The translations under genes were made by a program, and so were the position numbers. Shown one piece after another: positions 25,358 through 35,157 of a stretch of 64,000 nucleotides of DNA. Positions within the stretch are counted from its first letter, which is position 1, and every line of letters begins with the position of its first letter. The notes beneath the pieces were generated by a model. It was not told the origin of the DNA. It did no database searches and saw only the letters and a program-made list of their open reading frames with translations. The stretch comes from Cloacimonetes bacterium UBA5210 (lineage in GTDB: Bacteria > Cloacimonadota > Cloacimonadia > Cloacimonadales > Cloacimonadaceae), in contig DHVK01000032.1 of the NCBI GenBank assembly GCA_002412625.1, positions 41,650 through 105,649 on the forward strand. The letters run 5' to 3'.

Positions 25358-28300
25358 TTCTGATCTCCAGTCTATAGTAAATCTTTTGAGCTTCCAGCCA
25401 GGCCAGCACGGAGTTGTCCGAAAAAATGCCGTGTTTAGTCTCCAGCACGTAGATTTCGTGATCCTTGGTTTCCACTTCCACCTGCACAGAGATCTGGCCG
25501 GGTTTGTGTTTAATCCAGTTCACCGCTTCGACCAGAGCGCCTTTGCGGATTTGCTCCATGCTCAATTTCAGGCGTAAAGTACCTCGCAGCAAAGAGGGCA
25601 GATCATCGAAGGCGATCAGATCGGAGGGCAAGACCCTCAGGATCCCGTCATCGTTGCCATTGAATCCGCTTTTGCTTCCGATCACATAATATACTTTGCC
25701 GATCTGAATGACATCGATGTATTTGCCGAAGTCTTTGTTGAAGAGGGGAACCTCGAAGCGTCCGTTGAGGTCTTCCATCTCTACAAAGGCGATGGGATTG
25801 CCCCGGTTGTCCTTCTTGCGCGTGATATTCGACACGATTCCTACCAATTGCAGGTCTCCGCTCTTCGCTTTCCCGCTGATGGAATTGGCATTGCACAGCT
25901 TTTGCACCAGAATCCGGTATTCAAACAGCGGATGTCCGCTCATATAAAAACCTAATACGGATTTTTCCATATCCAGCTGATGCAGATATGTCCAAGCTTC
26001 GATGCTGGGCAGAGGGGGGTAGTAGTCATCATCGTTGTCGTCAGCGGCGATCAGGTCAAAGAGAGTAGTCTGACCTTTCTTTCGATCTTTCTGTTCTCCG
26101 GAAGAAAATGCCAGAGCTTGCTCGATCACTGCCCACTTCTGCGCCCGGCTGCCTTCCAACTCGTCCATTGCTCCGGAGGCGATCAGGCTCTCGAGCACTG
26201 TCTTATTCACGGAAGAGCTATCCAGTCTGGAGCAGAAATTGAATACATTGGAATAGGTTCCGTTTTGTTCTCTATCTTCAATGATGGCCCTCATCGCTGC
26301 CTCACCCAGGTTTTTGATCGCTCTGAGGCCGAAAAGAACATCGCGGTCGTGCACGCTAAATTCCGCGTTGCTACGGTTGATATTGGGCGGGATGATGTTG
26401 ATGCCCATGTTTTTGCAGACTTCGATCTTGATCGGAACATCTGCCGGGTTGTCTTCCAGCGAAAGCAGGGCAGCCATAAACTCTACCGGATAATGGGCTT
26501 TTAGCCAGGCGGTCTGGTATGCCACCAGGGCGTAACAGGTTGCGTGGCTCTTGTTGAAAGCATATTCGGCAAAGCGCAGCCAATCCTGCCAGATCTTTTC
26601 GATAGTGGAAGCTGGGACGGCGTTTTTACCGGCTCCGGCGATGATCTTCTCCCGAAACTTCATCATCAGCTCGGAGTTCTTCTTTCCCATCGCCTTGCGC
26701 AGGGTGTCGGCTTCTCCGCCGGAGAGCCCGCCCAGTTCCCGGGATATCTGCATCACCTGCTCTTGATAGATGGTCACGCCATAGGTGCCTTTCAATGCGT
26801 TTTCCACCAACGGGTGGTCGTAGCTGACCTTCTCCTTGCCGTGTTTACGGGCGATGTAGCTATCGATGAACTGCATCGGACCCGGGCGGTAGAGCGCAAC
26901 CATCGCGATGAGGTCTTCAAACATGTTTGGCTTCAGTTCGGTGAGGTATTTGCGCATGCCATCGCTTTCAAACTGGAACACTCCGTCGGTCTCGCCTTTG
27001 CTCAGCATGGCAAAAACTCTCTTGTCATCCAGAGGGAGGGCGTCGATATCGATCTCCGCACCATGGCTCTCTCGCACCAGATCGATGGTCTTCTTGATCA
27101 GAGTAAGGGTTTTCAGGCCCAAAATATCCATCTTCAGCATCCGCAGTTCATCCAGCCATTTGCCTTCATATTGAACCAGGATCACCTTCTCGCCGTCTTT
27201 CTGAATACTGCAGGCGAGGGGCACATAATCCGTGAGGTCTCCGGGTGCGATCACCACTCCCGCGGCGTGGATGCCCGTCTGCCGGATCAATCCTTCCAAG
27301 ACGATGGAGTGCTTCAGGATGCTCTGATACAGTTCATTTTGGTTGATCAGGCTTACAAATTCCGGGAATTGCTTTAGCGCTTCTTCCAGGTTTTTCACCA
27401 CTCCGGGGATAGTCTTGGTGATGATATTGGCGTCCGCGGCAGGCACGGACAGCACCCGGGCTACATCTTTGATCACGCTCTTGGCTCCCAGGGTGCCAAA
27501 GGTGATGATCTGGGTAACGCTCTCGCGGTTGTATTTTTGGACAATGAAGTCGATCACTTTGCCGCGGCCCTGAGCACAAAAGTCGATATCGATATCCGGC
27601 ATGCTGATGCGGTCCGGATTCAGGAACCGCTCGAAGAGGAGGCCGTATTTGATGGGGTCGATCTTGGTGATGTCCAACAGATAGGCGATGATGCTGCCGG
27701 CGGCGGAACCGCGGCCGGGGCCCACCGGGACATCCCGCAGGCGAGCGCTATCGATGATATCCTTCACCACCAGGAAGTAGCCTTCAAAACCCATGCGCTT
27801 GATTACACCAAGTTCGTAGTCGATGCGCTCTTCCACTTCTGTGGTCATTCGGGGATATTTCTTTTGAGCTGCCTCAAAGCAGAGGTGCTTCAAGTAATCT
27901 CCCATTTCCGGGAATTCTTGCGGGGTTTCCACTTTGGGCAGCAGAAACTTATCATACTGGAGTTCGAGATCGATGCGGGCGGCGATGTTCAGGGTGTTTT
28001 CATAGGCTTCGGGGACTTCCGGAAAGATCTCGCGCATCTCGGCAGGAGTCTTGAAATAGAGCTGAGTGGTATTGTAGCGCATGCGGGCGGGATCATTCAA
28101 GAGCTTGCCGGTCTGGATGCAGAGCAGGATGTCGTGCGCCTCGTGATCTTCCTGGTGCAGATAGTGACAATCGTTGGTGAGCACCAGCGGGATGTCGCAG
28201 GCTTTGGCCAAAGCGATCATCTTCGGCATCACACTCTTTTCCTGGTCCAGCTGGTGATTCTGAATCTCCAGATAATAGCGGTCACCAAAGAGATTCTTGT

Positions 28301-28778
28301 ACCACAGCGCGCTTTCTTTGGCTTCTTGCTCTCTGCCGTTCAGCAGCAAAGAAGCGATCTCTCCCTTGATGCAGGCGGATAAACAGATGAGGCCTTCGCT
28401 GTATTGCTCAAGCAAGCTTTTGGATATTCTCGGTTTATAGTAGAAGCCCTTTATGTAGGACAGGGATGAAAGCTTCATCAGGTTGTTGTAGCCGGTGTGG
28501 TTCATTGCCAAGAGGACGAGGTGATAGCGTAGATCGTTCTTGCTGGTGTCCTGTTCCAGCTCTCCATTTATAATGTAGGCCTCAATGCCGATGATGGGCT
28601 TGATTCCTGCCTTCTTGGCGGTGTTGTAAAAGTCGATAACTCCGAACAAATTGCCGTGGTCTGTAATAGCGACCGCCGGCATCTCCAGTTCCTTGGCGAG
28701 CTTCACCATGCGGTCCACCCGGCAGGCACCGTCCAGTAAGCTGTATTGGCTATGATTGTGTAAATGTACAAAGGACAT
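25335..28778 (-). CDS. dnaE: DNA polymerase III alpha subunit
   Basis: This is the replicative polymerase catalytic subunit. The 1147 residues follow the DnaE plan: a PHP domain starting at VHLHNHSQYSLLDGA, a polymerase core with the catalytic PDIDIDF (about residues 393-399), fingers and a tandem HhH region, and a C-terminal OB-fold (about 965-1030, with LVGIVSNITRKKDNRG and FVEMEDLNGRFEVPLF). The PHP His/Asp pattern looks intact in the part I can read, so an associated exonuclease activity is possible but unproven. It is the first gene of an operon with two GWxTD genes, which overlap its end. Confidence 0.97.
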   Translation of the reverse strand: MSFVHLHNHSQYSLLDGACRVDRMVKLAKELEMPAVAITDHGNLFGVIDFYNTAKKAGIKPIIGIEAYIINGELEQDTSKNDLRYHLVLLAMNHTGYNNLMKLSSLSYIKGFYYKPRISKSLLEQYSEGLICLSACIKGEIASLLLNGREQEAKESALWYKNLFGDRYYLEIQNHQLDQEKSVMPKMIALAKACDIPLVLTNDCHYLHQEDHEAHDILLCIQTGKLLNDPARMRYNTTQLYFKTPAEMREIFPEVPEAYENTLNIAARIDLELQYDKFLLPKVETPQEFPEMGDYLKHLCFEAAQKKYPRMTTEVEERIDYELGVIKRMGFEGYFLVVKDIIDSARLRDVPVGPGRGSAAGSIIAYLLDITKIDPIKYGLLFERFLNPDRISMPDIDIDFCAQGRGKVIDFIVQKYNRESVTQIITFGTLGAKSVIKDVARVLSVPAADANIITKTIPGVVKNLEEALKQFPEFVSLINQNELYQSILKHSIVLEGLIRQTGIHAAGVVIAPGDLTDYVPLACSIQKDGEKVILVQYEGKWLDELRMLKMDILGLKTLTLIKKTIDLVRESHGAEIDIDALPLDDKRVFAMLSKGETDGVFQFESDGMRKYLTELKPNMFEDLIAMVALYRPGPMQFIDSYIARKHGKEKVSYDHPLVENALKGTYGVTIYQEQVMQISRELGGLSGGEADTLRKAMGKKNSELMMKFREKIIAGAGKNAVPASTIEKIWQDWLRFAEYAFNKSHATCYALVAYQTAWLKAHYPVEFMAALLSLEDNPADVPIKIEVCKNMGINIIPPNINRSNAEFSVHDRDVLFGLRAIKNLGEAAMRAIIEDREQNGTYSNVFNFCSRLDSSSVNKTVLESLIASGAMDELEGSRAQKWAVIEQALAFSSGEQKDRKKGQTTLFDLIAADDNDDDYYPPLPSIEAWTYLHQLDMEKSVLGFYMSGHPLFEYRILVQKLCNANSISGKAKSGDLQLVGIVSNITRKKDNRGNPIAFVEMEDLNGRFEVPLFNKDFGKYIDVIQIGKVYYVIGSKSGFNGNDDGILRVLPSDLIAFDDLPSLLRGTLRLKLSMEQIRKGALVEAVNWIKHKPGQISVQVEVETKDHEIYVLETKHGIFSDNSVLAWLEAQKIYYRLEIRNVSQNTD

Positions 28779-28886
28779 GATCTACTCCATCTATCTCGAT
28801 TAAGTTCATTCTTTGAAACGGGGGAATATGTGTCAATTGAAATCCATGGTATGCAGCCGTCACGGGCATCGACCTTGATCGGGACT

Positions 28887-28914
28887 AAAAAAGGGGTAGC
28901 CTTGCGGATACCCC
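28887..28914 (-). terminator. Intrinsic terminator after the M28 peptidase gene
   Basis: On the minus strand GGGGTA / TACCCC pair, with an inner CC/GG step, and six T follow. It is placed 22 bases past the peptidase stop and before dnaE, so dnaE has its own promoter. Confidence 0.85.
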
Positions 28915-28935
28915 ACTAGATGGTTGATTTGGCAA

Positions 28936-31803
28936 TTACTTGATCTTGATCAGTTTGCGTTGAGCGCGGTTGCCATTCTCGGAAACCTGCAGGAAGTACA
29001 CTCCGCTGCCCACGCTTTGGCCTTTGCCATCACGTCCGTCCCAATTGTAATTCCCGGATTTGCTGCCGGCAAGTTCGCGCACAAGCTGTCCGCGGAGATT
29101 GAAGATCTTCAGTGCGGGTGCTTCGGTTCCGGTGCTGCCCTTGATCTGGATATTGGTGCTTTCCCGGAAGGGGTTTGGGTAACTTGGCAAGATCCGCAAT
29201 GCAGCCAGAGCAGGGATCAAAGCATCTTCGTTGCTGGTCGTCTCACCCCACTTTGTGTGAAGAATATCATATAGCATCTGGCTTGCCTGCGCCTGATCGA
29301 TGACATATAAGGGGAAAGTCAGCAACAGGCTCTTGCCCTGCTGAAACTCGGAGTATATCCCCACCGGATATCCCTGCATCGATGAATACGGACTTTCCGA
29401 ATCGTACCCGGAACCATAAGTGTACCAGATATCGCCATTTTCAGCCGGAAACAATCCTTCTACCTTTAAAATGTGATAATTGAAGGCAGGCATGCTGGCG
29501 TGTTCACCAACCTGCAGGCTTTGCAATCCGTCTTCGATGCTGAAAGCCAGGTTCATTCTGGCTTGAGAGGAATAATCTGCATTCATTACTCCGAGAACCC
29601 GGTTGATCATGGTGTTTGGATTGAATGAAGCGGGATAACCGGCATTGCCTTCCAGGGCCTTGCTGGGGAAGTAGCCATTGTAGATCAGCTTTCCGCCCAG
29701 GGCAAGATAGTCCTCGAGCGCAACGCGGATTTCAGGAGCCAAAACATCGGTGGTGGAATCCGCATCATGCCAGATGATGGTGGAGTATATGCAGATGTCA
29801 TAGAGCCTGAGGTCTCTGCTGGTTTGAGCAATGTCCATGTGCTGCACCGGGAAGCCGGAAAGTACGGAAGCGTAGTAGTCATTCACTTGCTGATCGGTGG
29901 GTACCAGAGGACTTGCTCCGCTGCCTCCGGTGGTGCCGTCGATCACCAGGATTCCGTTATCCAGCGTCGCGGGGCGGGCCGGGCTCAGATCGCTAAAGTC
30001 GCTGGAGTTGCCGTCCGTATCCACTGCCTGAATCTGATACATATAAAGCTGTTCCGGAGCACCCAAAACATCATTATCGATGAAGCTGGTCTGGGTAAGC
30101 AGTCCTTCATGAATCGCGAGCAAGTCAGGATTCGGGAATTCTGCGCGCCACACTCTGTAACCGGCCAGATCCAGTTCAGTATTCGCTTGCCAGGAAAGCC
30201 GGATGGCATCCGCAATCGGAAGGGCACTGAAGTTCTGCGGGATTCTGGGAATGGCAAGAGGTGATCCGGATATATACGCCATATAGCTTTCGTTACCCAA
30301 TGCGTCCACCGCGCTCACGGCAAAGTTATAGGTTTGGCCCTGGATGAGGCCATCTGCCAGATACCAGTTTGCGTCATAGACCGCTACCGGTTCCGCCGTG
30401 GCAGGGTCCCCGGTGCTCATATACACTTTCACATGATTCACGTCCGGATCAGTGGTCGTTTGCCAGGAAAGCCTCAAAGCATTGCCGTCGCCGATATCTG
30501 TCAGGCTCAGGTTTTCGATCGCGCCGGGCATATTGGCAAAGCTCACCGCGCATGCCAAAGAACCGCGGATCACTTCCGCGCAATACCCGGGGTCGATATT
30601 AGCCACAGTGTCGTTATCACTATGATACACCTGGCTAAAATCCAGCTCGAAGAAATAGATCACCGGGTAGCCGCGGCTCCAGTAGGCATAGCTGTCACTA
30701 CTGCCGCTATTCATGCTTCCGTAAACGGTGGACAGATCGGTGTAGTTGCTCACCAGATATGAGGCGTGTTCGCTGTGCTCGAGGCTGCCGGCATAGGGCA
30801 TCAGCCGCACGACGGGTGTGTTGTTGGGGTTGTTGGCGATCATATCGTGGTTAATCATCAGGCGGATATTGGTATCGTTATTCACCGCTTGTTGGGCATT
30901 ATAATGAGAGCCGTGAAGGCCGAATTCTTCCGCGGCGAAGGTCACGAAGCGGATACTGCATTTGGGCTGATAGTTTGCCGCCATCAGGACACGCGCCACT
31001 TCCAGCGCTGCCACAGTCCCGGAAGCGTTGTCGTCCGCCCCCGGAGCCCATTGGTAAGGGGTGGTGTAGGTAATGGAATCATGATGTCCGCCCACCACGA
31101 TATACTCATTCGGGTTCAGCGAGCCTTCGATGGTTGCCACCACATTGTACTGTTGAGTTCCGTTCCAGGTGAATTCTTCCAGATGCGCGTTTGCAATCCC
31201 GAAGCGCTGAAAAGTATCTTTGATCCAGCTTGCGACCTCGAAGCGGTTGCTGGCAAGGGCGTAGCGGGTCTGCATATCCTGCAAAGCCTGGATGAAGAAC
31301 TCCACGCTATCCGCGGAAACCTGGCTTACCAGCTGCGTGATATCCTGATTTGTCTGCCTTAGCGCATCGGTTTTGAATCCCGAGCGCGCTTTTTGGACCG
31401 GATTGGCAAGCAGCTCCACAAAAGAGCCTTTGGTAAGAGCACGCAACTCCACATCACTTAGCGCTGAGATCAGCAAGAAGTCTCCGCCCGGAAGGGCATA
31501 CAAGCTGCCGTTATTCTGCAGTTTCGCAGCTTCGCTGGCCGGCATTGCGGAAATCAGATAAAGCCGTTCGTTCCCGCGGGGGTTTTGCAGATACTGATAT
31601 CCGGGATACTCCTCCGGGTCGAGGGCGGCGATAGTGTAATTCAGATTATAATAATAAACAGTATCGCCCTTTTCCAGGAGCTTGTTTGCCAGTCGGACTT
31701 GATTGCCGGAGTGTTCCGGTAATATCAGGGCCAGTCTTTTCGGGGTCGCAAACAGCAGTACCAAGCTGCTCAGGAGAGCCAACAGAATTAGGCTTCGCTT
31801 CAT
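28936..31803 (-). CDS. Secreted M28-family metallopeptidase with FN3 and T9SS-like sorting domain
   Basis: A 955-residue exported protein (signal peptide MKRSLILLALLSSLVLLFA). The central M28 aminopeptidase domain (about residues 200-440) shows the two-zinc ligand motifs GGHHDS, PGADDNASG, FAAEEFG, INHDM and YHSDNDT. Two fibronectin type III-like domains follow (about 440-630), then a region of unknown fold and a type A-like sorting domain at the end: SYPNPF, LKIFNLRGQLV, GSGVYFLQV and the final RKLIKIK. It probably cleaves peptides at the cell surface or outside. It is transcribed alone with its own terminator. Confidence 0.9.
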   Translation of the reverse strand: MKRSLILLALLSSLVLLFATPKRLALILPEHSGNQVRLANKLLEKGDTVYYYNLNYTIAALDPEEYPGYQYLQNPRGNERLYLISAMPASEAAKLQNNGSLYALPGGDFLLISALSDVELRALTKGSFVELLANPVQKARSGFKTDALRQTNQDITQLVSQVSADSVEFFIQALQDMQTRYALASNRFEVASWIKDTFQRFGIANAHLEEFTWNGTQQYNVVATIEGSLNPNEYIVVGGHHDSITYTTPYQWAPGADDNASGTVAALEVARVLMAANYQPKCSIRFVTFAAEEFGLHGSHYNAQQAVNNDTNIRLMINHDMIANNPNNTPVVRLMPYAGSLEHSEHASYLVSNYTDLSTVYGSMNSGSSDSYAYWSRGYPVIYFFELDFSQVYHSDNDTVANIDPGYCAEVIRGSLACAVSFANMPGAIENLSLTDIGDGNALRLSWQTTTDPDVNHVKVYMSTGDPATAEPVAVYDANWYLADGLIQGQTYNFAVSAVDALGNESYMAYISGSPLAIPRIPQNFSALPIADAIRLSWQANTELDLAGYRVWRAEFPNPDLLAIHEGLLTQTSFIDNDVLGAPEQLYMYQIQAVDTDGNSSDFSDLSPARPATLDNGILVIDGTTGGSGASPLVPTDQQVNDYYASVLSGFPVQHMDIAQTSRDLRLYDICIYSTIIWHDADSTTDVLAPEIRVALEDYLALGGKLIYNGYFPSKALEGNAGYPASFNPNTMINRVLGVMNADYSSQARMNLAFSIEDGLQSLQVGEHASMPAFNYHILKVEGLFPAENGDIWYTYGSGYDSESPYSSMQGYPVGIYSEFQQGKSLLLTFPLYVIDQAQASQMLYDILHTKWGETTSNEDALIPALAALRILPSYPNPFRESTNIQIKGSTGTEAPALKIFNLRGQLVRELAGSKSGNYNWDGRDGKGQSVGSGVYFLQVSENGNRAQRKLIKIK

Positions 31804-32093
31804 GATGCACGTCCTTTGATCTTTCTAATGAGGGCATTGAATGCAATAATCATTCCGTTCCCTGCGAATCTTGAGAGCTGAATGCAGTCCTCAATTCGGC
31901 TCATTGCCGCCGGACCGCTACTCAGCAATCCGGCAGATATGATATAGCAGGTATATCAGCATGATATATCTCAACCAATGCAGAGCCTGAGCGGAAACCA
32001 CATCCTGCTGCACTGCTTTAAGTTACAAAGACATCCGGAATTGGCGCGGCAATTGCTTCTATAGTAGCATAAACGCGCAACAAGGAGAGAACG
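31804..32093. other. Divergent intergenic region (290 bases)
   Basis: It separates the M28 gene (-) from the PDZ-barrel gene (+). It contains an AT-rich, palindrome-like stretch at about 31934-31972 (GATATAGCAGGTATATCAGC), which may be a worn copy of the dispersed repeat seen elsewhere. No gene or convincing promoter pair was found. Confidence 0.5.
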
Positions 32094-33281
32094 ATGAAAA
32101 AGCTTATAATCTCACTGCTACTGATCATGTCACTTGGTCTGACGCTATTGGCTCAGACAGAAGATGAAGAAAAGGAAGTAATTGAATCCCGCAGATACAT
32201 TATGGAACTGAAGGGATTGGACGACATCAACACCACGATGTCTATTAAAATGGACGGTGGCAAGGAAGCTGCAGACGCCGCGTATTTTGGTTTATACCTT
32301 GAAGACCTCACCTTTCCCAAAGCCCAGGCACTGAACTATAAGGGTTTCACCGGGGTTCTGATCACCGGTGTGGTGCAGGATTCCCCAGCTTGGCATTATC
32401 GTCTGAGAGAAGACGATATCATCCTGAAAGTGAACAATCAGGATGTAACTAACTATGCTACTTTTGAAAAGATCCGCAAGTCTCTGAGAGCCGGGGATCA
32501 GATCAGCGTCGTATTTTTCCGCGCCGGAGCCACCGAATCGATGGACATGACCGTGGGCAGTCGCCATAAAGATGGTGGTCAGGTTTCCCAACCCAAAGTT
32601 CCCGGCAAGAAGAAACTGAGCGCGGGCTACGGCGGTGGTACCTGGATTCCCATGTGGATCAATCTGGATATGGCCGATATCAACGAAGTTGTGACAGATC
32701 CCAACCTCGGGTTCAATGAGTTTCGCGAAGATGGCTTACTGCAACAGGGCTTGGGCGGAAAGTTCAACATCGGTAAAGGCTATTTTTTGGGCGGACAGAT
32801 AACTTGGTTTGAAGACACCAAAAAAACCAAAAACAACAATCCTGATGTGGATGGATATCAGATATACATGAGATACGAGAACATGCTGGGCGGTGTGACC
32901 CTCGACAAGAGAATCCCCCTCAGTCAAAACCTGATTACCAGCATCGGTCTGATGATCGGGGGCTCCAGCCACGAAATGGAGTTTATCAATACAGACTCCA
33001 ATTACAACTGGGCTGATCTGCCGGAAACGATCACCGGATCAAACAACACCCATTTTCTGCTCCACAAGAGCTACATGACTGTCCAACCCCGGGTGGAAGT
33101 GATGTATCGCTTGCTTTCCTGGTTGGGTCTGCGTGCCGAAGTTGGCTACGCGTACGGATATTCCCTCACCAAAGACTGGCGGGTACGCGGTCTTGCCGGC
33201 GAGACTTTTGAAGTGAGCGGTTCTCCGGATACCACCTTCCAGGGCATGACCGTCACCATCGGTCCTTGGTTCGGCTTTTAA
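32094..33281 (+). CDS. PDZ domain fused to an outer-membrane beta-barrel-like domain
   Basis: A 395-residue exported protein (MKKLIISLLLIMSLGLTLLA then QTEDEE). Residues about 60-155 form a PDZ domain (FTGVLITGVVQDSPAWHYRL, EDDIILKVNNQDV). From about 175 on, Gly/aromatic-rich alternating strands end in a C-terminal Phe (TIGPWFGF), the usual sign of an outer-membrane barrel inserted by BamA. PDZ domains usually occur in periplasmic proteases, so this fusion is uncommon. AAGGAGAG lies ahead of the ATG, and a strong terminator follows. It is transcribed alone. Confidence 0.8.
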   Translation: MKKLIISLLLIMSLGLTLLAQTEDEEKEVIESRRYIMELKGLDDINTTMSIKMDGGKEAADAAYFGLYLEDLTFPKAQALNYKGFTGVLITGVVQDSPAWHYRLREDDIILKVNNQDVTNYATFEKIRKSLRAGDQISVVFFRAGATESMDMTVGSRHKDGGQVSQPKVPGKKKLSAGYGGGTWIPMWINLDMADINEVVTDPNLGFNEFREDGLLQQGLGGKFNIGKGYFLGGQITWFEDTKKTKNNNPDVDGYQIYMRYENMLGGVTLDKRIPLSQNLITSIGLMIGGSSHEMEFINTDSNYNWADLPETITGSNNTHFLLHKSYMTVQPRVEVMYRLLSWLGLRAEVGYAYGYSLTKDWRVRGLAGETFEVSGSPDTTFQGMTVTIGPWFGF

Positions 33282-33316
33282 AACTTTATAAACAAAAAGC
33301 ACTCCCTAAACATCCG

Positions 33317-33345
33317 GGCCCCTTCCATCGCGGAGGGGCCTTTTT
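33317..33345 (+). terminator. Intrinsic terminator after the PDZ-barrel gene
   Basis: GGCCCCT / AGGGGCC pair perfectly, with an inner CC/GG extension, and five T follow. It lies 36 bases past the stop codon. Confidence 0.93.
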
Positions 33346-33815
33346 CCGTTATCACAGAATTTGCTGCACAAAAATCACTCACGATATACATTAAAGATCA
33401 ATCGGGAAGTGTTCCCTCTATATATAGTGTGGACAGCGACTGGACAAATCTGCAGAGTGCTCTGCTAACTGGTTGCGAAGCAACCTAATTGCGATCCTTC
33501 AGAAGAGTTGAGACCCACCTCGGCAACCTCACAAACTCAATGAATTTTCTCCTCACACAAAGAAAAACCCAGATACAGAATCCCCAAATCCGTGATTTCT
33601 ACACTATATGGACAGAGCCATGCCTTACGCATACCGGGATAGGTGTAGTAACAAAATGGAACAAATCGAATCCCGGAAAGCAATCCGGCAAGGCTCATTG
33701 TATCGCGGACGACAAACTACATATATAGGCTATCCTACTACCATAGGAGGGCATGTTTCGGAGGGCTTTTTGGGTCAGGCGGGGGCGGATTCACTTCCTG
33801 CAGAAAAGTACCATT
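33346..33815. other. 470-base gap without a convincing gene
   Basis: Only short frames with no recognisable protein are present. There are two neighbouring small hairpins: GCAGA/TCTGC at 33452-33465 and GGTTGC/GCAACC around GAA at 33471-33485. A 9-base inverted repeat, ATATAGTGT (33422-33430) and ACACTATAT (33601-33609), encloses about 170 bases. No transposase or tRNA was seen. It may be a degenerate element, but that is weak. Confidence 0.4.
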
Positions 33816-34304
33816 CTAATATGGATTGAGTTCCTCTTCGCGTATATCTCCATAGAAGATCACATAGCTGCTTTCGTCTTCTCCCACCGCCGCATTCAGG
33901 AAGTGGAATTCATCCAGTTTCCACCATGCTTCCCGCATCTCCTGGTCATAATCAAAATCATCACCATGAAAGCCGGAGAGCATCTGCAATGCCGTGTCTT
34001 CCAATTCATCCGCGTCCTTGCCTTTGATTGTGATTGACACACACTTCAAGCGCGGTTTCTGCCCTGTAAATGCCAATTCCACCCGGGAATCCCCAGCCTT
34101 ATCCAGAAAGACCATGCTACCGGGAGCTTTGCAAATAAAGCCGCGGGACAACAAGGTATCTCTGGCTGCACTGTATTCCATCTCAAAACTAAGGCCGATC
34201 ACCATATCATGAGCCATCAGGGTGATCGGCATCAGCATCCAGAACAGGGCTATGCCGAGTCCCGCAAATATTCTTAATCTATCTGCTTTTCTAAAATGGC
34301 ACAT
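33816..34304 (-). CDS. Unrecognised membrane-anchored or secreted protein
   Basis: A 162-residue protein with a basic start (MCHFRKADRLRIF) and one hydrophobic segment (GLGIALFWMLMPITLMA). A mixed alpha/beta domain follows, with SRVELAFTGQKPRLKCVSI. It ends in an acidic segment. It resembles no family I know. Its start overlaps the end of the four-span protein gene by 14 bases, so the pair is probably translated together. Confidence 0.65.
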   Translation of the reverse strand: MCHFRKADRLRIFAGLGIALFWMLMPITLMAHDMVIGLSFEMEYSAARDTLLSRGFICKAPGSMVFLDKAGDSRVELAFTGQKPRLKCVSITIKGKDADELEDTALQMLSGFHGDDFDYDQEMREAWWKLDEFHFLNAAVGEDESSYVIFYGDIREEELNPY

Positions 34305-34977
34305 TCTCTGCTTTGTCTTTTGGCATCCGCAGCTCCAAAGCCAAATATAGCATGGCCATACCCAGCAAGAAACTGAAGAGCATCATCATTATCGATGGCA
34401 GCGAGGCAAACAAAGCGATCTGGGTGCCCAGTTGCAGCTTGCTATACATCAAAAAGCTACTCGTGCCCACATAGATTTCATAAGCCGCAAAGGCAAACCA
34501 GAGCAGCGCCAAAAACCAATACTCAAAGGTCGGAACCGCACGCTGCGGGTTTTTGGGATCTTTGTGGTTCGCCAGCAAGCGTATCCCGGAGATCAGATAA
34601 CTGAGGGTTACCAGTAGCGCCACCATGGCGTAGACCATAATCCGAAGCGATTGCTCAATCTCGCCAAAACCGGCTTGCACTTTCAAGAAAAATGCCGCGC
34701 CCAAAACTCCCAACAGCAGAGCCGCCAAGTTCCAGATGCGGGTGCCCCCGATGCTATAGCGCAGTGTGGGGATTGCCAGCGCAGGAACCTCTTCGATGAT
34801 TTCGGGGCCTTCTTCAGCAAAGTTGTAGCCCCGGCGCGAAAGCTCGGCCATGATGGCAGAATACGCTTCACTATCGGTTTCGGCATTTTCAAACATACAC
34901 TCCAGCTCTGCACTCTCGTACGCGCTATAATCCTGACTATCGGGATCAAAGCTTTTGTTTTCTTCTCTGTAATCCAT
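34291..34977 (-). CDS. Unrecognised four-span membrane protein
   Basis: A 228-residue protein. The first 80 or so residues are acidic and soluble (MDYREENKSFDPDSQDYSAY) and contain a short helical segment (AYSAIMAELSRRGY). Four hydrophobic stretches follow, around 83-101, 112-134, 150-170 and 185-216. An AAAGGAAAC-type ribosome site precedes the ATG. It is the first gene of a two-gene unit. No family recognised. Confidence 0.65.
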   Translation of the reverse strand: MDYREENKSFDPDSQDYSAYESAELECMFENAETDSEAYSAIMAELSRRGYNFAEEGPEIIEEVPALAIPTLRYSIGGTRIWNLAALLLGVLGAAFFLKVQAGFGEIEQSLRIMVYAMVALLVTLSYLISGIRLLANHKDPKNPQRAVPTFEYWFLALLWFAFAAYEIYVGTSSFLMYSKLQLGTQIALFASLPSIMMMLFSFLLGMAMLYLALELRMPKDKAENVPF

Positions 34978-35157
34978 TTTTGTTTCCTTTAATATGATTA
35001 TGGCAAGATAATCCGGACATGTTTGCTGTCAAGCTCCGTTGTGCCTGCCGCGCTTTAGCGGGATCATGTGCAGGATTCCCTTTCACAAGTTCCGCGGCCA
35101 TTCGGGAAAGCGCCACATCGGGTTGATATGGCGCTTCAATCTCCCCCAAGCCGAGAA

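Noticed and set aside
33489..33829. Short plus-strand frames after the PDZ-barrel gene
   Set aside because: No domain, no ribosome site, and overlapping frames of similar length; treated as non-coding.
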